Positions 9,220 to 16,571 of a stretch of DNA of 64,000 nucleotides are shown here, in pieces. Under the pieces are notes generated by a model, which was given only the letters and a program-made list of their open reading frames with translations, was not told the origin of the DNA and searched no databases. This stretch comes from Guyparkeria sp016278265 (GTDB lineage Bacteria; Pseudomonadota; Gammaproteobacteria; Halothiobacillales; Halothiobacillaceae), in NCBI RefSeq assembly GCF_044582145.1, contig NZ_JBDODO010000002.1; one strand, given 5' to 3'. Each line of letters starts with the position of its first letter. Positions within the stretch are counted from its first letter, which is position 1. Position numbers and translations under genes: made by a program.

Positions 9220-9246
9220 TTAGCACTCTCATTACGCGAGTGCTAA
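9220..9246. promoter_or_regulatory. Perfect CIRCE operator (HrcA site) upstream of rpoH
   Basis: TTAGCACTC at 9220-9228, nine bases, GAGTGCTAA at 9238-9246. Both arms and the N9 spacing match the CIRCE consensus with no mismatch. A -10-like TAAAAT at 9244-9249 overlaps the right arm, so bound HrcA would block transcription. The operator lies 48 bp ahead of the proposed rpoH start. CIRCE is known as the operator of HrcA, usually in front of groESL, dnaK or hrcA. Confidence 0.93.
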
Positions 9247-9293
9247 AATATGAGGCTACGACACGATTGGGATACTTGCAGCGAGGCGAGAGA

Positions 9294-10214
9294 ATGCACA
9301 CAGCAGGCAACCAGATGACAGACAGCAAATCGCGGGGCCCGGCCCTGTCGGCTCAGACCCTGTCAGCCGGCATGACCATGCCGGTGATGGGCGATTCGTT
9401 GTCTCAATACCTCAACGAGGTGCGTCGTCTGCCCGTCATCTCCGTCGAAGAAGAGCAGGCACTGGGCTATCGGCTGAAGGAAACCGGTGACATCGAGGCG
9501 GCTCAAAAACTCGTGCTCGGTCACCTGCGGTTCGTTGTGCACGTCGCCCGCGGCTACCGGGGCTATGGCCTGCCGCTGGCCGACCTGATCCAGGAAGGCA
9601 ACATCGGCCTGATGAAGGCGGTCAAGCGCTTCGACCCGGACCAGAAGGTCCGCCTGGTGACCTTCGCAGTGCACTGGATCCGCGCCGAGATCCACGAGTA
9701 CATCCTCAAGAACTGGCGGATAGTCAAGGTGGCAACCACCAAGGCGCAGCGCAAGCTGTTCTTCAAGATGCGCCAGATGAAGAACTCGATCGGCTGGCTG
9801 AGCAAGTCGGAAGCGGAGGCAATGGCTGAAGAACTCGACGTGCCCGAGCGCGAGGTCATGACGATGGAGGCCCGTCTCTACGGGCGCGACATGGGTCTCG
9901 ATACTCCGGCTTACGATGGCTCGGAAGATGGCGACGGCCCATCCTACGAGCAGATCATGGTCGACCAGGACGCGCTCTCGGTCGAGGACATCGCCTCGCA
10001 GCGCGACGACGACGATCGGGTCGACGCGATGACCGCGGCGCTCTCGATGCTCGATGACCGCAGCCGGGATATCCTTTCCCGTCGCTGGCTGGACGAGCCC
10101 AAGGCCACCCTGCAGACATTGGCCGACGAGTATGGCGTCTCGGCCGAGCGGATCCGCCAGATCGAGACGGCCGCACTCAAGAAACTGCGCACCGCGCTGC
10201 CCCAGCCGGCCTGA
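9294..10214 (+). CDS. rpoH: RNA polymerase sigma-32 factor RpoH
   Basis: RpoH directs RNA polymerase to heat-shock promoters. The start at 9294 is chosen because the frame's earlier ATG (9240) lies inside the CIRCE operator, while GCGAGGCGAG precedes this one. The 306-residue product has region 1.2 (LSQYLNEVRRLPVIS) and region 2 (LADLIQEGNIGLMKAVKRFDP; LVTFAVHWIRAEIHEYILKNW). It also has the RpoH box (TTKAQRKLFFKMRQMK) and the region 4 helix-turn-helix (LADEYGVSAERIRQIETAALKKLR). The RpoH box separates it from RpoD and RpoS. It closes the ftsYEX-rpoH cluster but has its own promoter. Confidence 0.97.
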   Translation: MHTAGNQMTDSKSRGPALSAQTLSAGMTMPVMGDSLSQYLNEVRRLPVISVEEEQALGYRLKETGDIEAAQKLVLGHLRFVVHVARGYRGYGLPLADLIQEGNIGLMKAVKRFDPDQKVRLVTFAVHWIRAEIHEYILKNWRIVKVATTKAQRKLFFKMRQMKNSIGWLSKSEAEAMAEELDVPEREVMTMEARLYGRDMGLDTPAYDGSEDGDGPSYEQIMVDQDALSVEDIASQRDDDDRVDAMTAALSMLDDRSRDILSRRWLDEPKATLQTLADEYGVSAERIRQIETAALKKLRTALPQPA

Positions 10215-10242
10215 TCTCGACCCGGCTCCATGCGGGAAGACA

Positions 10243-10274
10243 AAAAAGCCACCGCGCGGATGCGGTGGCTTTTC
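10243..10274 (+). terminator. Rho-independent terminator of rpoH
   Basis: AAAAGCCACCGC at 10244-10255 pairs perfectly with GCGGTGGCTTTT at 10262-10273 around a six-base loop, with flanking A and T runs. It can work in both directions and may also end transcription of the minus-strand ccoS/33-residue ORF unit. Confidence 0.9.
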
Positions 10275-10308
10275 TCGTTGCTGACCGGGCGCTTCTAATG
10301 CGCGGTAA

Positions 10309-10410
10309 TCAGCCGAAGAAGATGACGCTCAGGAAGCTCAGCCAGGAAAACACAATCAGGCCGACGATGAACGTGAAGGCGAAATTGTCGAAGTTGAAGA
10401 ATTCTTTCAT
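10309..10410 (-). CDS. Small single-span membrane protein (33 residues), downstream of ccoS
   Basis: I do not recognise the family. The minus-strand ATG at 10408-10410 is preceded by AGAGGAA at ideal spacing, and the frame stops at 10309. The peptide starts MKEFFNFDNFAF and continues as one hydrophobic span (about residues 11-32, FTFIVGLIVFSWLSFLSVIF). It ends FFG. It is too short for usual gene callers. It lies 69 bp downstream of ccoS, in the same direction and ahead of a bidirectional terminator. Tiny one-span subunits accompany many terminal oxidases (CydX, and CcoM of cbb3 oxidases), so a cbb3-associated role is possible but only inferred. Confidence 0.6.
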   Translation of the reverse strand: MKEFFNFDNFAFTFIVGLIVFSWLSFLSVIFFG

Positions 10411-10479
10411 GTCAGGTTCCTCTCGTTGATAGCCGTATCGTAAACCAGCCGTACGGCGATGTCACTAGCCACCTCAGGG

Positions 10480-10734
10480 TTATTCCCCGCCTACCCGGGA
10501 AGGATTGTCCGAACCCTTTCGATCGGCCTCTCCATCCGTTCGAGGCTCCGAGCGATCCGCTTTCTCCGTCGATGGATTGGTCGGAATCTTCGGGTCGTCA
10601 TCGTCCATGAGGATACGGTGCGCCGGGCCTTCCAGGTCCTCGTACTGGTTATTCCGGATCGCCCAGAACGCGGCCCAGACCAGGCCCGCGACCACCAGCA
10701 TGCTCAACGGTACGAACAGAAACAGGACTTCCAT
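10480..10734 (-). CDS. ccoS: cbb3-type cytochrome oxidase maturation protein CcoS
   Basis: CcoS is a small membrane protein needed for cofactor insertion into cbb3-type cytochrome c oxidase. The start chosen gives MEVLFLFVPLSMLVVAGLVWAAFWAIRNNQYEDLEGPAHRIL, which is the CcoS signature. It comprises one membrane span (about 3-24) followed by the (N/S)GQ(F/Y)(D/E)DL(E/D)GPA motif and an Asp-rich tail. The tail after DDDD is long and polar (84 residues in all). It stands apart from any ccoNOP or ccoGHI genes in this window. It follows htpX across a strong terminator, so it is probably transcribed separately. Confidence 0.93.
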   Translation of the reverse strand: MEVLFLFVPLSMLVVAGLVWAAFWAIRNNQYEDLEGPAHRILMDDDDPKIPTNPSTEKADRSEPRTDGEADRKGSDNPSRVGGE

Positions 10735-10780
10735 CACGTTGCTCCAACAGGTTGTCGTTGCGATTGCGCCGATCTCGACT

Positions 10781-10823
10781 GCCGAAAACGAAGGCCCGCA
10801 CATGGCGGGCCTTCGTTTTCGGC
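10781..10823 (-). terminator. Strong terminator downstream of htpX
   Basis: A 19-bp perfect stem: the arm at 10781-10799 (GCCGAAAACGAAGGCCCGC) is the exact reverse complement of 10805-10823, with a five-base loop. Runs of four A/T in the stem base give a U-rich 3' side in both directions. It insulates htpX from ccoS. Confidence 0.85.
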
Positions 10824-10888
10824 CGCGCGGGGCCGGCAATTGTCACCCGCCGTCAGCGGGGTTTCAAATCGCGGTCTCGGGCAGCTGA

Positions 10889-11803
10889 TCAGGCGACCTG
10901 GGCCTGACCACTGGCCGCCCGCAGGGCCGCGATCCGCTCGTCGAGCGGCGGATGCGACATGAACAGCCGACCGAACCTGCCGCCGCGACCGAAGATGCCG
11001 AAAGCCTGCATCTGCGCCGGCATGTCCGACGGGCGGTCGTAATTGAGCTTCAGGCGCTCGAGTGCCGCGATCATCTTCTCGCGACCGGCCAACCGAGCCC
11101 CGGCGTCATCGGCACGGAATTCGCGCTGACGAGAGAACCACATGACGATGGTGCTCGCCAGGATGCCGAAAATGATCTCGGCGACGATCGTGGTGACGAA
11201 AAAACCGATGCCCGGCCCTTCTTCGTTCTTGAGGATCATGCGATCGACAAAGAAACCGACGATGCGGGCGAAGAAGATCACGAAGGTGTTCACCACGCCC
11301 TGGATCAGGGTCAGCGTGATCATGTCGCCGTTGGCGATGTGACCCACCTCGTGACCCAGCACGGCCTCGGCCTCGTCACGGGTCATGTTGGAGAGCAGCC
11401 CCGTGGAGACGGCTACCAGCGCCTTGTTACGACTCGCGCCGGTGGCAAAGGCGTTGATCTCGGGCGAGTCGTAGATGGCCACCTCGGGCATGCCGATGCC
11501 AGCCTCGCGGGCCTGACGCTGGACGGTCTCGATCAGCCAGCGCTCGCCCTCGGAGCTCGGCTTTTCGATCACCTTCGCGCCAACGCTCTTCTTGGCGATC
11601 CACTTGGACATCAACAAGGAGATCAGCGAGCCGCCGAAACCGAACACAGCGGCCAGCACCAGCGTGGACGTCAGGTTGATGGTACCCGCCTGGTAATCCA
11701 TCGTCTGGCCGAGACCGAAGACACTGGAAATCACGAACCAGACGATCATCAGCACGACGATCACGGCCAGGTTAGTCAGCAGGAACAAGCCGATGCGTTT
11801 CAT
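10889..11803 (-). CDS. htpX: Membrane zinc metalloprotease HtpX
   Basis: HtpX is an inner-membrane M48 protease that degrades misfolded membrane proteins together with FtsH. The start at MKRIGLFLLTNLAVIVVL is the family start; two more membrane spans follow. The zinc site is VLGHEVGHIANGDM with the downstream glutamate in FRADDAGARLAGREKM. The 304-residue length is close to the usual 290-300. A sigma-32-like promoter lies about 100 bp upstream on its strand, in keeping with a heat-shock gene. Confidence 0.96.
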   Translation of the reverse strand: MKRIGLFLLTNLAVIVVLMIVWFVISSVFGLGQTMDYQAGTINLTSTLVLAAVFGFGGSLISLLMSKWIAKKSVGAKVIEKPSSEGERWLIETVQRQAREAGIGMPEVAIYDSPEINAFATGASRNKALVAVSTGLLSNMTRDEAEAVLGHEVGHIANGDMITLTLIQGVVNTFVIFFARIVGFFVDRMILKNEEGPGIGFFVTTIVAEIIFGILASTIVMWFSRQREFRADDAGARLAGREKMIAALERLKLNYDRPSDMPAQMQAFGIFGRGGRFGRLFMSHPPLDERIAALRAASGQAQVA

Positions 11804-11903
11804 CTCTACCTCAGGCATGAGTGGTTGGTCGTCTACACAGGTGGGCTCAGCGCTCGCGCGCTGCCACCGAGCGCCGTGGGCGGCGCCCGTTGAAGCCTAA
11901 CCC

Positions 11904-11932
11904 AATCTGGGGTGCCGTGGTGGGTTTTTCAA
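11904..11932 (-). promoter_or_regulatory. Sigma-32-like promoter of htpX
   Basis: On the minus strand CTTGAAA (11926-11932), 14 bases, CCCCAGAT (11904-11911). The -35 element equals the heat-shock consensus CTTGAAA and the -10 element is close to CCCCATNT. The rest of the 288-bp gap between htpX and parC (11804-12091) holds only an imperfect inverted repeat (CCTAACCCAAT / ATTGGTTAGG) and no convincing gene. Confidence 0.72.
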
Positions 11933-12091
11933 GCGCCTTTCGCAACGCCGGACTATTGGTTAGGAAGTCTCTGCAGGAATCGCTCGTGCTGCCGCAGGTG
12001 GGGAAATAACGATGCGGGCAGCGCGGCACCCGCGGTCGGGCGTCAGCTCGATGGGATCAACGCAACCGGCCAGCGGTTCCTGCTCGACCAG

Positions 12092-14326
12092 TCAACCGTT
12101 CGCCGTGGCGGCCGCCATGGCGTCGACGCGGGTCAGCCCCCGCGGCAGGCTGCGCCCCCGGGCGGCGCGCTTGCCGCGATACAGCGCCAGATCGGCCGGC
12201 TTGATGGTCATACTGCGCGCCCCGGCGGTCACGCGCAGACCGTCGTCCTCGCCCAGGGCGGCCACGGCGACGATCTCGGCACCCGTCTTCAGTGACACGA
12301 GCTTGTTGCCCTTGCCCTTGGCCAGCACCGGCAGTTCGTCGGCATCCACGACGAGCACATGCCCGTCACTAGTCGCCACCGCGAGATAAGCAAAGGCCTT
12401 GCTCGGCAGCACCGGCTGCCCGGGGACGGCGCCCTTGGGCAGGGAGAAGACCTTCTTGCCCGCTCGCTGGCGCCCCACCAGATCACCCAGCGAGGTGACG
12501 AAACCGAACCCAGCGGGCGACCAGAGGACCACCTGCTGCTCGGGCTCGCCCATCGCCACCGCGGTGAAATGCGCCCCGGACGGCGGCGTGACTCGCCCGG
12601 TCACTGGCTCACCCTGTCCTCGCGCCGAAGGCAAGGTGTGGGTGGCCAACGTATAGGCGCGACCGGTGTCGTCAAAGACCACCGTCGGCTGGGTCGAGCG
12701 CCCAGCGATGTGCGCCTGGTAGCCATCGCCCGACTTGTACGACAACGATTCGGGGTCCACGTCATGGCCCTTGGCCGCCCGAATCCAGCCGTTATGGCTC
12801 AGGACCACGGTCACCGGCTCGGCGGTCATCAGGCGGGTCTCGTCGAGCGGCTGGGCCGATTCGCGCGTGACCAGCCGCGAGCGGCGCACATCGCCGTATT
12901 CCTTCGCATCATGGACCAGCTCGTCGCGCATCAGACCGCGCAGCGCCTGCTCGTCGGCCAGCAACGTGCGGATGCCCTCGGCTTCCTCGGCCAGCTCGGC
13001 CTGCTCCTTCTTGACCGCGATCTCCTCGATCTTGGCCAGTTGCCGCAGTCGGATCTCGAGAATCGAGTCGGCTTGCAACTCGGTCAGCTCGAAGCGAGCG
13101 ATCAGCTCGGCCTTGGGATCCTCGGCCTCGCGGATGATCGCGATCACCTCGTCGATATTGAGGAACGCGATCAACAGACCGGCGAGGATCTCCAGGCGGC
13201 GTTCGATCTTGGCCAGTCGCCATTCGAGCCGGCGACGCAGCGTCGTCTGGCGAAAGGCGAGCCACTCGGTCAGCATCTCGCGGAGATTGAGCACGCGCGG
13301 CCGACCGTCGGCGGTGATCACGTTCATGTTGATCCGGTAGCTCTTCTCCAGATCGGTGGTCGCGAACAGGTGCGCCATCAGCGCCTCGACGTCGACCTGC
13401 CGGCTGCGCGGCACGATCACCAGCCGTGTCGGCGACTCGTGATCCGACTCGTCACGCAAGTCGGTGACCAGCGGCAGTTTCTTGGCATGCATCTGCCCGG
13501 CGATCTGCTCGAGGATCTTGCTACCCGATACCTGGAACGGCAGTGCGGTGACCACGATCTGCCCGGCCTCGACCTCGTAGCGGGCGCGCTGGCGCACGTT
13601 GCCGGTGCCCGTCTCGTACATCTTGCGGATGTCCTCGGGCGGCGTGATGATCTCGCCCTCGGTGGGGAAGTCCGGCCCCTTCACGTGCTTGCAGAGCGCC
13701 GCGACGTCGGCCTCGGGATTCTTGATCAGCGCCACGCAGGCGTTGACCACTTCCTTGAGGTTGTGCGGCGGGATGTCGGTGGACAGGCCCACGGCAATAC
13801 CGGTCGAGCCGTTCAGGAGCACGTTGGGCAGGCGCGCGGGCAACAGCGACGGTTCGGTGAGCGTGCCGTCGAAGTTGTCGACCCAGTCGACCGTGCCCTG
13901 GTCGGCCTCGGCCAGCAGGCTCTGGGCGTAGCGGGTCAGGCGCGACTCGGTGTAGCGCATCGCCGCGAAGGACTTGGGGTCGTCCGGTGAGCCGAAATTG
14001 CCCTGCCCGTCGATCAGCGGGTAACGATACGAGAACGGCTGGGCCATCAGCACCATGGCCTCGTAACAGGCCGAATCCCCATGCGGGTGGTACTTGCCGA
14101 GCACGTCGCCCACGGTGCGCGCGGATTTCTTGTGCTTGGCAAGCGCCGAGAGCCCCAGCTCGCTCATGGCGTAGACGATGCGCCGCTGCACCGGCTTCAA
14201 GCCATCGGCCACGTGCGGCAGCGCCCGGTCGAGAATGACGTACATGGCGTAGTTGAGATACGCCTTTTCCGTGAAGGCGCCGATCGACTGGCGCTCGAAT
14301 TCGTTGCTGCTCTGATCTTCGAACAT
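12092..14326 (-). CDS. parC: DNA topoisomerase IV subunit A (ParC)
   Basis: ParC with ParE decatenates daughter chromosomes. The start gives MFEDQSSNEFERQSIGAFTEKAYLNYAMYVILDRALPHVADGLKPVQRRIVYAM, the standard ParC/GyrA opening. Total length is 744 residues, close to E. coli ParC (752) and shorter than GyrA. The catalytic tyrosine is in FAAMRYTESRLT (near residue 124). The quinolone-determining region GKYHPHGDSACYEAM keeps the wild-type Ser and Glu. The C-terminal beta-pinwheel (about 495-744) lacks a GyrA box. The open frame extends further upstream without a family match. No parE is nearby. Confidence 0.96.
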   Translation of the reverse strand: MFEDQSSNEFERQSIGAFTEKAYLNYAMYVILDRALPHVADGLKPVQRRIVYAMSELGLSALAKHKKSARTVGDVLGKYHPHGDSACYEAMVLMAQPFSYRYPLIDGQGNFGSPDDPKSFAAMRYTESRLTRYAQSLLAEADQGTVDWVDNFDGTLTEPSLLPARLPNVLLNGSTGIAVGLSTDIPPHNLKEVVNACVALIKNPEADVAALCKHVKGPDFPTEGEIITPPEDIRKMYETGTGNVRQRARYEVEAGQIVVTALPFQVSGSKILEQIAGQMHAKKLPLVTDLRDESDHESPTRLVIVPRSRQVDVEALMAHLFATTDLEKSYRINMNVITADGRPRVLNLREMLTEWLAFRQTTLRRRLEWRLAKIERRLEILAGLLIAFLNIDEVIAIIREAEDPKAELIARFELTELQADSILEIRLRQLAKIEEIAVKKEQAELAEEAEGIRTLLADEQALRGLMRDELVHDAKEYGDVRRSRLVTRESAQPLDETRLMTAEPVTVVLSHNGWIRAAKGHDVDPESLSYKSGDGYQAHIAGRSTQPTVVFDDTGRAYTLATHTLPSARGQGEPVTGRVTPPSGAHFTAVAMGEPEQQVVLWSPAGFGFVTSLGDLVGRQRAGKKVFSLPKGAVPGQPVLPSKAFAYLAVATSDGHVLVVDADELPVLAKGKGNKLVSLKTGAEIVAVAALGEDDGLRVTAGARSMTIKPADLALYRGKRAARGRSLPRGLTRVDAMAAATANG

Positions 14327-14391
14327 GCGAGTCCCTTGTGTGCCTCGTAAAGTCGTCGTGCCTCGTAGGCCTCTCGCGGATCGCCCGCCCG

Positions 14392-15489
14392 TCAGTCGGT
14401 CGCCCGGCGGGCGCGAGGGGTGGCCCGATACAATGCCAGCACCCCGGCAATCGAAAACAGGGCCGGCGGCAAAGTCGTGCTCAAAATAGGTGAAATATCG
14501 TAGGCCGGCGCCAACGCCGAGACGATCTGGGTCAGCGTCTTGTAGGCCACGCCCAGCAGAATGGCGATGAACAGCCAGCGGCCCGCCGAGCCGCCCCGCT
14601 GGGCGACGAACACGAACGGCAGGGTCACCAGCAGCATCGCCAGCACCGAGATCGGCTGCACCACGCGTGACCACATCGCCGTGGCATACACCGAGGCATC
14701 CAACTGGTTGCGCTCGAGATAGGCGACATACTCGGACAGTTGCATGATGTTCATGTAGCGCGGGTTGAGCGCGGCGATCTCGAGCACCTCGCGGTCGAAC
14801 AGGCGCATCTCGTCCTCATCCCGTTGCTCGACGCTCACCGGTTTGGCGGGATCGTCGACCGACAGTCGCGTGTCGACCACGTTCTCCAGCCGCCAGCGGT
14901 CATCGCCCAGGCTTTCGCCACGCGTGGCCTCAAGCACCCGCTGCGGTCGGCCATCCTCCCCCAGCTCGAACACCCGCAGGCCCAGCAGCTGACCGTCCAC
15001 CAGCGCACGCTCGACGTTCACGATCCGATCGCCTTCACGCAACCAGAAACCGCTGGCAAGATCCGTACTCACCTGCTTTTCCGTGGCCGCCGCCCGCATT
15101 TCGCTGGCCGCCGCCTGCCCCCAGGCACCGATGGTCTCGCCCATCACCGTACCCAAGGCGGCCAGAATGATCCCCGCAATCAAGACCGGGCGGGCCAGGC
15201 GCAACAGCGACATGCCGGTCGCCCGCATGACCGTCAACTCGGAATGGGCCGCCAGCGCCCCGAGGCTCAGCAGCCCACCGACCAGCACCGTCACCGGAAA
15301 GAGCTCGTAGAGATAGCCCGGCATGCTCATCACCACGAACCGCAACGCATGGAAGGTGGTGTAGCCCGGGCCGATCTTGCTGAACTCGTCGATCATGCCG
15401 AAGACGAGGATCAGCACGCCGAAGGCCGCCGAGGCCCCCAGCCCGCCGATCACGACACTACGAATCAGGTAACGATCAAGCGTATTCAC
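14392..15489 (-). CDS. lptG: LPS export system permease LptG
   Basis: LptG with LptF forms the transmembrane part of the LptB2FG transporter that extracts LPS from the inner membrane. The start is a GTG giving VNTLDRYLIRSVV, where the family begins. The 365-residue protein has three N-terminal spans (residues 12-35, 58-80, 96-120) and a periplasmic beta-jellyroll (about 130-260). Three C-terminal spans follow (VVQPISVLAMLLVTLPFVFV; WLFIAILLGVAYKTL; PPALFSIAGVLALY). It overlaps lptF by 14 bases, so the two are co-translated. Confidence 0.95.
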   Translation of the reverse strand: MNTLDRYLIRSVVIGGLGASAAFGVLILVFGMIDEFSKIGPGYTTFHALRFVVMSMPGYLYELFPVTVLVGGLLSLGALAAHSELTVMRATGMSLLRLARPVLIAGIILAALGTVMGETIGAWGQAAASEMRAAATEKQVSTDLASGFWLREGDRIVNVERALVDGQLLGLRVFELGEDGRPQRVLEATRGESLGDDRWRLENVVDTRLSVDDPAKPVSVEQRDEDEMRLFDREVLEIAALNPRYMNIMQLSEYVAYLERNQLDASVYATAMWSRVVQPISVLAMLLVTLPFVFVAQRGGSAGRWLFIAILLGVAYKTLTQIVSALAPAYDISPILSTTLPPALFSIAGVLALYRATPRARRATD

Positions 15490-16567
15490 GGCGTCCCTTC
15501 CACAGGCTGCGCAATCGTCCCCAGCCACCACGCGCCGACCAGAACAGCGCGCCCCACAGCAACAGGAAACCGCCGTGCGCCAGGGCAACGGCCCCGACCA
15601 ACCCATAATGGCTGGCCTCGATACCATCGGAGGCCAGCGGCACGACATTGAAATACAGGGCGTAGAGCAGGAACGCCCAGAACAGGCGCCCGTAACGCCC
15701 GCTGCGCGGCGGCGCCTGCGCCAGCGGGATCGCGATCAGCACCAGCACCAGGGCGATGATGCCCTGCGAGAGGCGTTCGAACAGCTCGGCATGATCGTTC
15801 GGGTTGCCGGAAGCCCACAACGATCCTGATGAGCGCACGCTCGCCTCGCCGCCCTCCATCTCGGACTGCCCCGGCAGGCGCATCAGGTGGCGTTCGTAGT
15901 CGAGCCGGTTCCAGTCGGCCGTGCCGACGGTCCCGCCGATGCGCCGACCGTCCTCGAGGGCGATATAGCGCTGGCCGTCCTCCTCGACCATCACGCCCGT
16001 CGGCGCGCTCTCGACCGCGATCGATCCATCCTCGGCCCGGTCGAACAGGAAGATACGCTGGTAGCCGCCGTTTTCGGACGAGCCCACGTAGGCGACCAGC
16101 CGGCCCTCGTTGGCCTCGATGAACCGCCCGACCGGCACCTGCTGACCGATGTAGTCCGACTGCGCGCCCTCGACCATGCGATCACGCGCCTCCTGGGCCA
16201 TCGGCCAGCCGAACAGCGCGATCCAGCCAGCCAGCAGCGCCAGCGGGATGCCGACGGGCAGCAACGCCCCCGTGATCCGCCACAGGCCGAAGCCGCTCGA
16301 GCGCATGATGGTCTGCTCGCTGTCGCGATTGAGCCGCCCGAGCGCGAACATCAGGCCGATGAACGTCGCCACCGGGATGACGTACATCAGCATCTTGACC
16401 AGGTTGAAGCCCAGCAGGTTCGGCACCAGGGCGGCCGGCAGGGTGCCCTCGGCGGCCAGCGACAACGCGCGGGCCAACAGGTTGGTGGCCATGATCAGCA
16501 TCAGCACGGTGGTCACCGCGCCGATGGAGATAAGCGCCTCGCGACGCAGGTAACCGCCGAGTCGCAC
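15476..16567 (-). CDS. lptF: LPS export system permease LptF
   Basis: LptF is the partner permease of LptG. I place the start at the GTG giving VRLGGYLRREALISIG, because E. coli LptF begins at the equivalent (I)RYLVRETL. An ATG nine codons upstream overlaps trhP and cannot be ruled out. The 363-residue product shows the YjgP/YjgQ fold: spans near 11-32, 52-75 and 95-118, a periplasmic jellyroll from about 125, then three C-terminal spans. The MRSSGFGLWRI loop is family-typical. It follows trhP with almost no gap and overlaps lptG. Confidence 0.93.
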   Translation of the reverse strand: MRLGGYLRREALISIGAVTTVLMLIMATNLLARALSLAAEGTLPAALVPNLLGFNLVKMLMYVIPVATFIGLMFALGRLNRDSEQTIMRSSGFGLWRITGALLPVGIPLALLAGWIALFGWPMAQEARDRMVEGAQSDYIGQQVPVGRFIEANEGRLVAYVGSSENGGYQRIFLFDRAEDGSIAVESAPTGVMVEEDGQRYIALEDGRRIGGTVGTADWNRLDYERHLMRLPGQSEMEGGEASVRSSGSLWASGNPNDHAELFERLSQGIIALVLVLIAIPLAQAPPRSGRYGRLFWAFLLYALYFNVVPLASDGIEASHYGLVGAVALAHGGFLLLWGALFWSARGGWGRLRSLWKGRREYA

Positions 16568-16571
16568 GCCG

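Noticed and set aside
11894..11965. Imperfect inverted repeat resembling an integron attC site (GCCTAAC ... GTTAGG)
   Set aside because: The right core lacks the final pyrimidine of GTTRRRY, no integrase or cassette is near, and the left arm overlaps the better explained sigma-32-like promoter of htpX.
12359..13990. Long open frame antisense to parC
   Set aside because: Same reason: a shadow of a conserved gene in GC-rich DNA.
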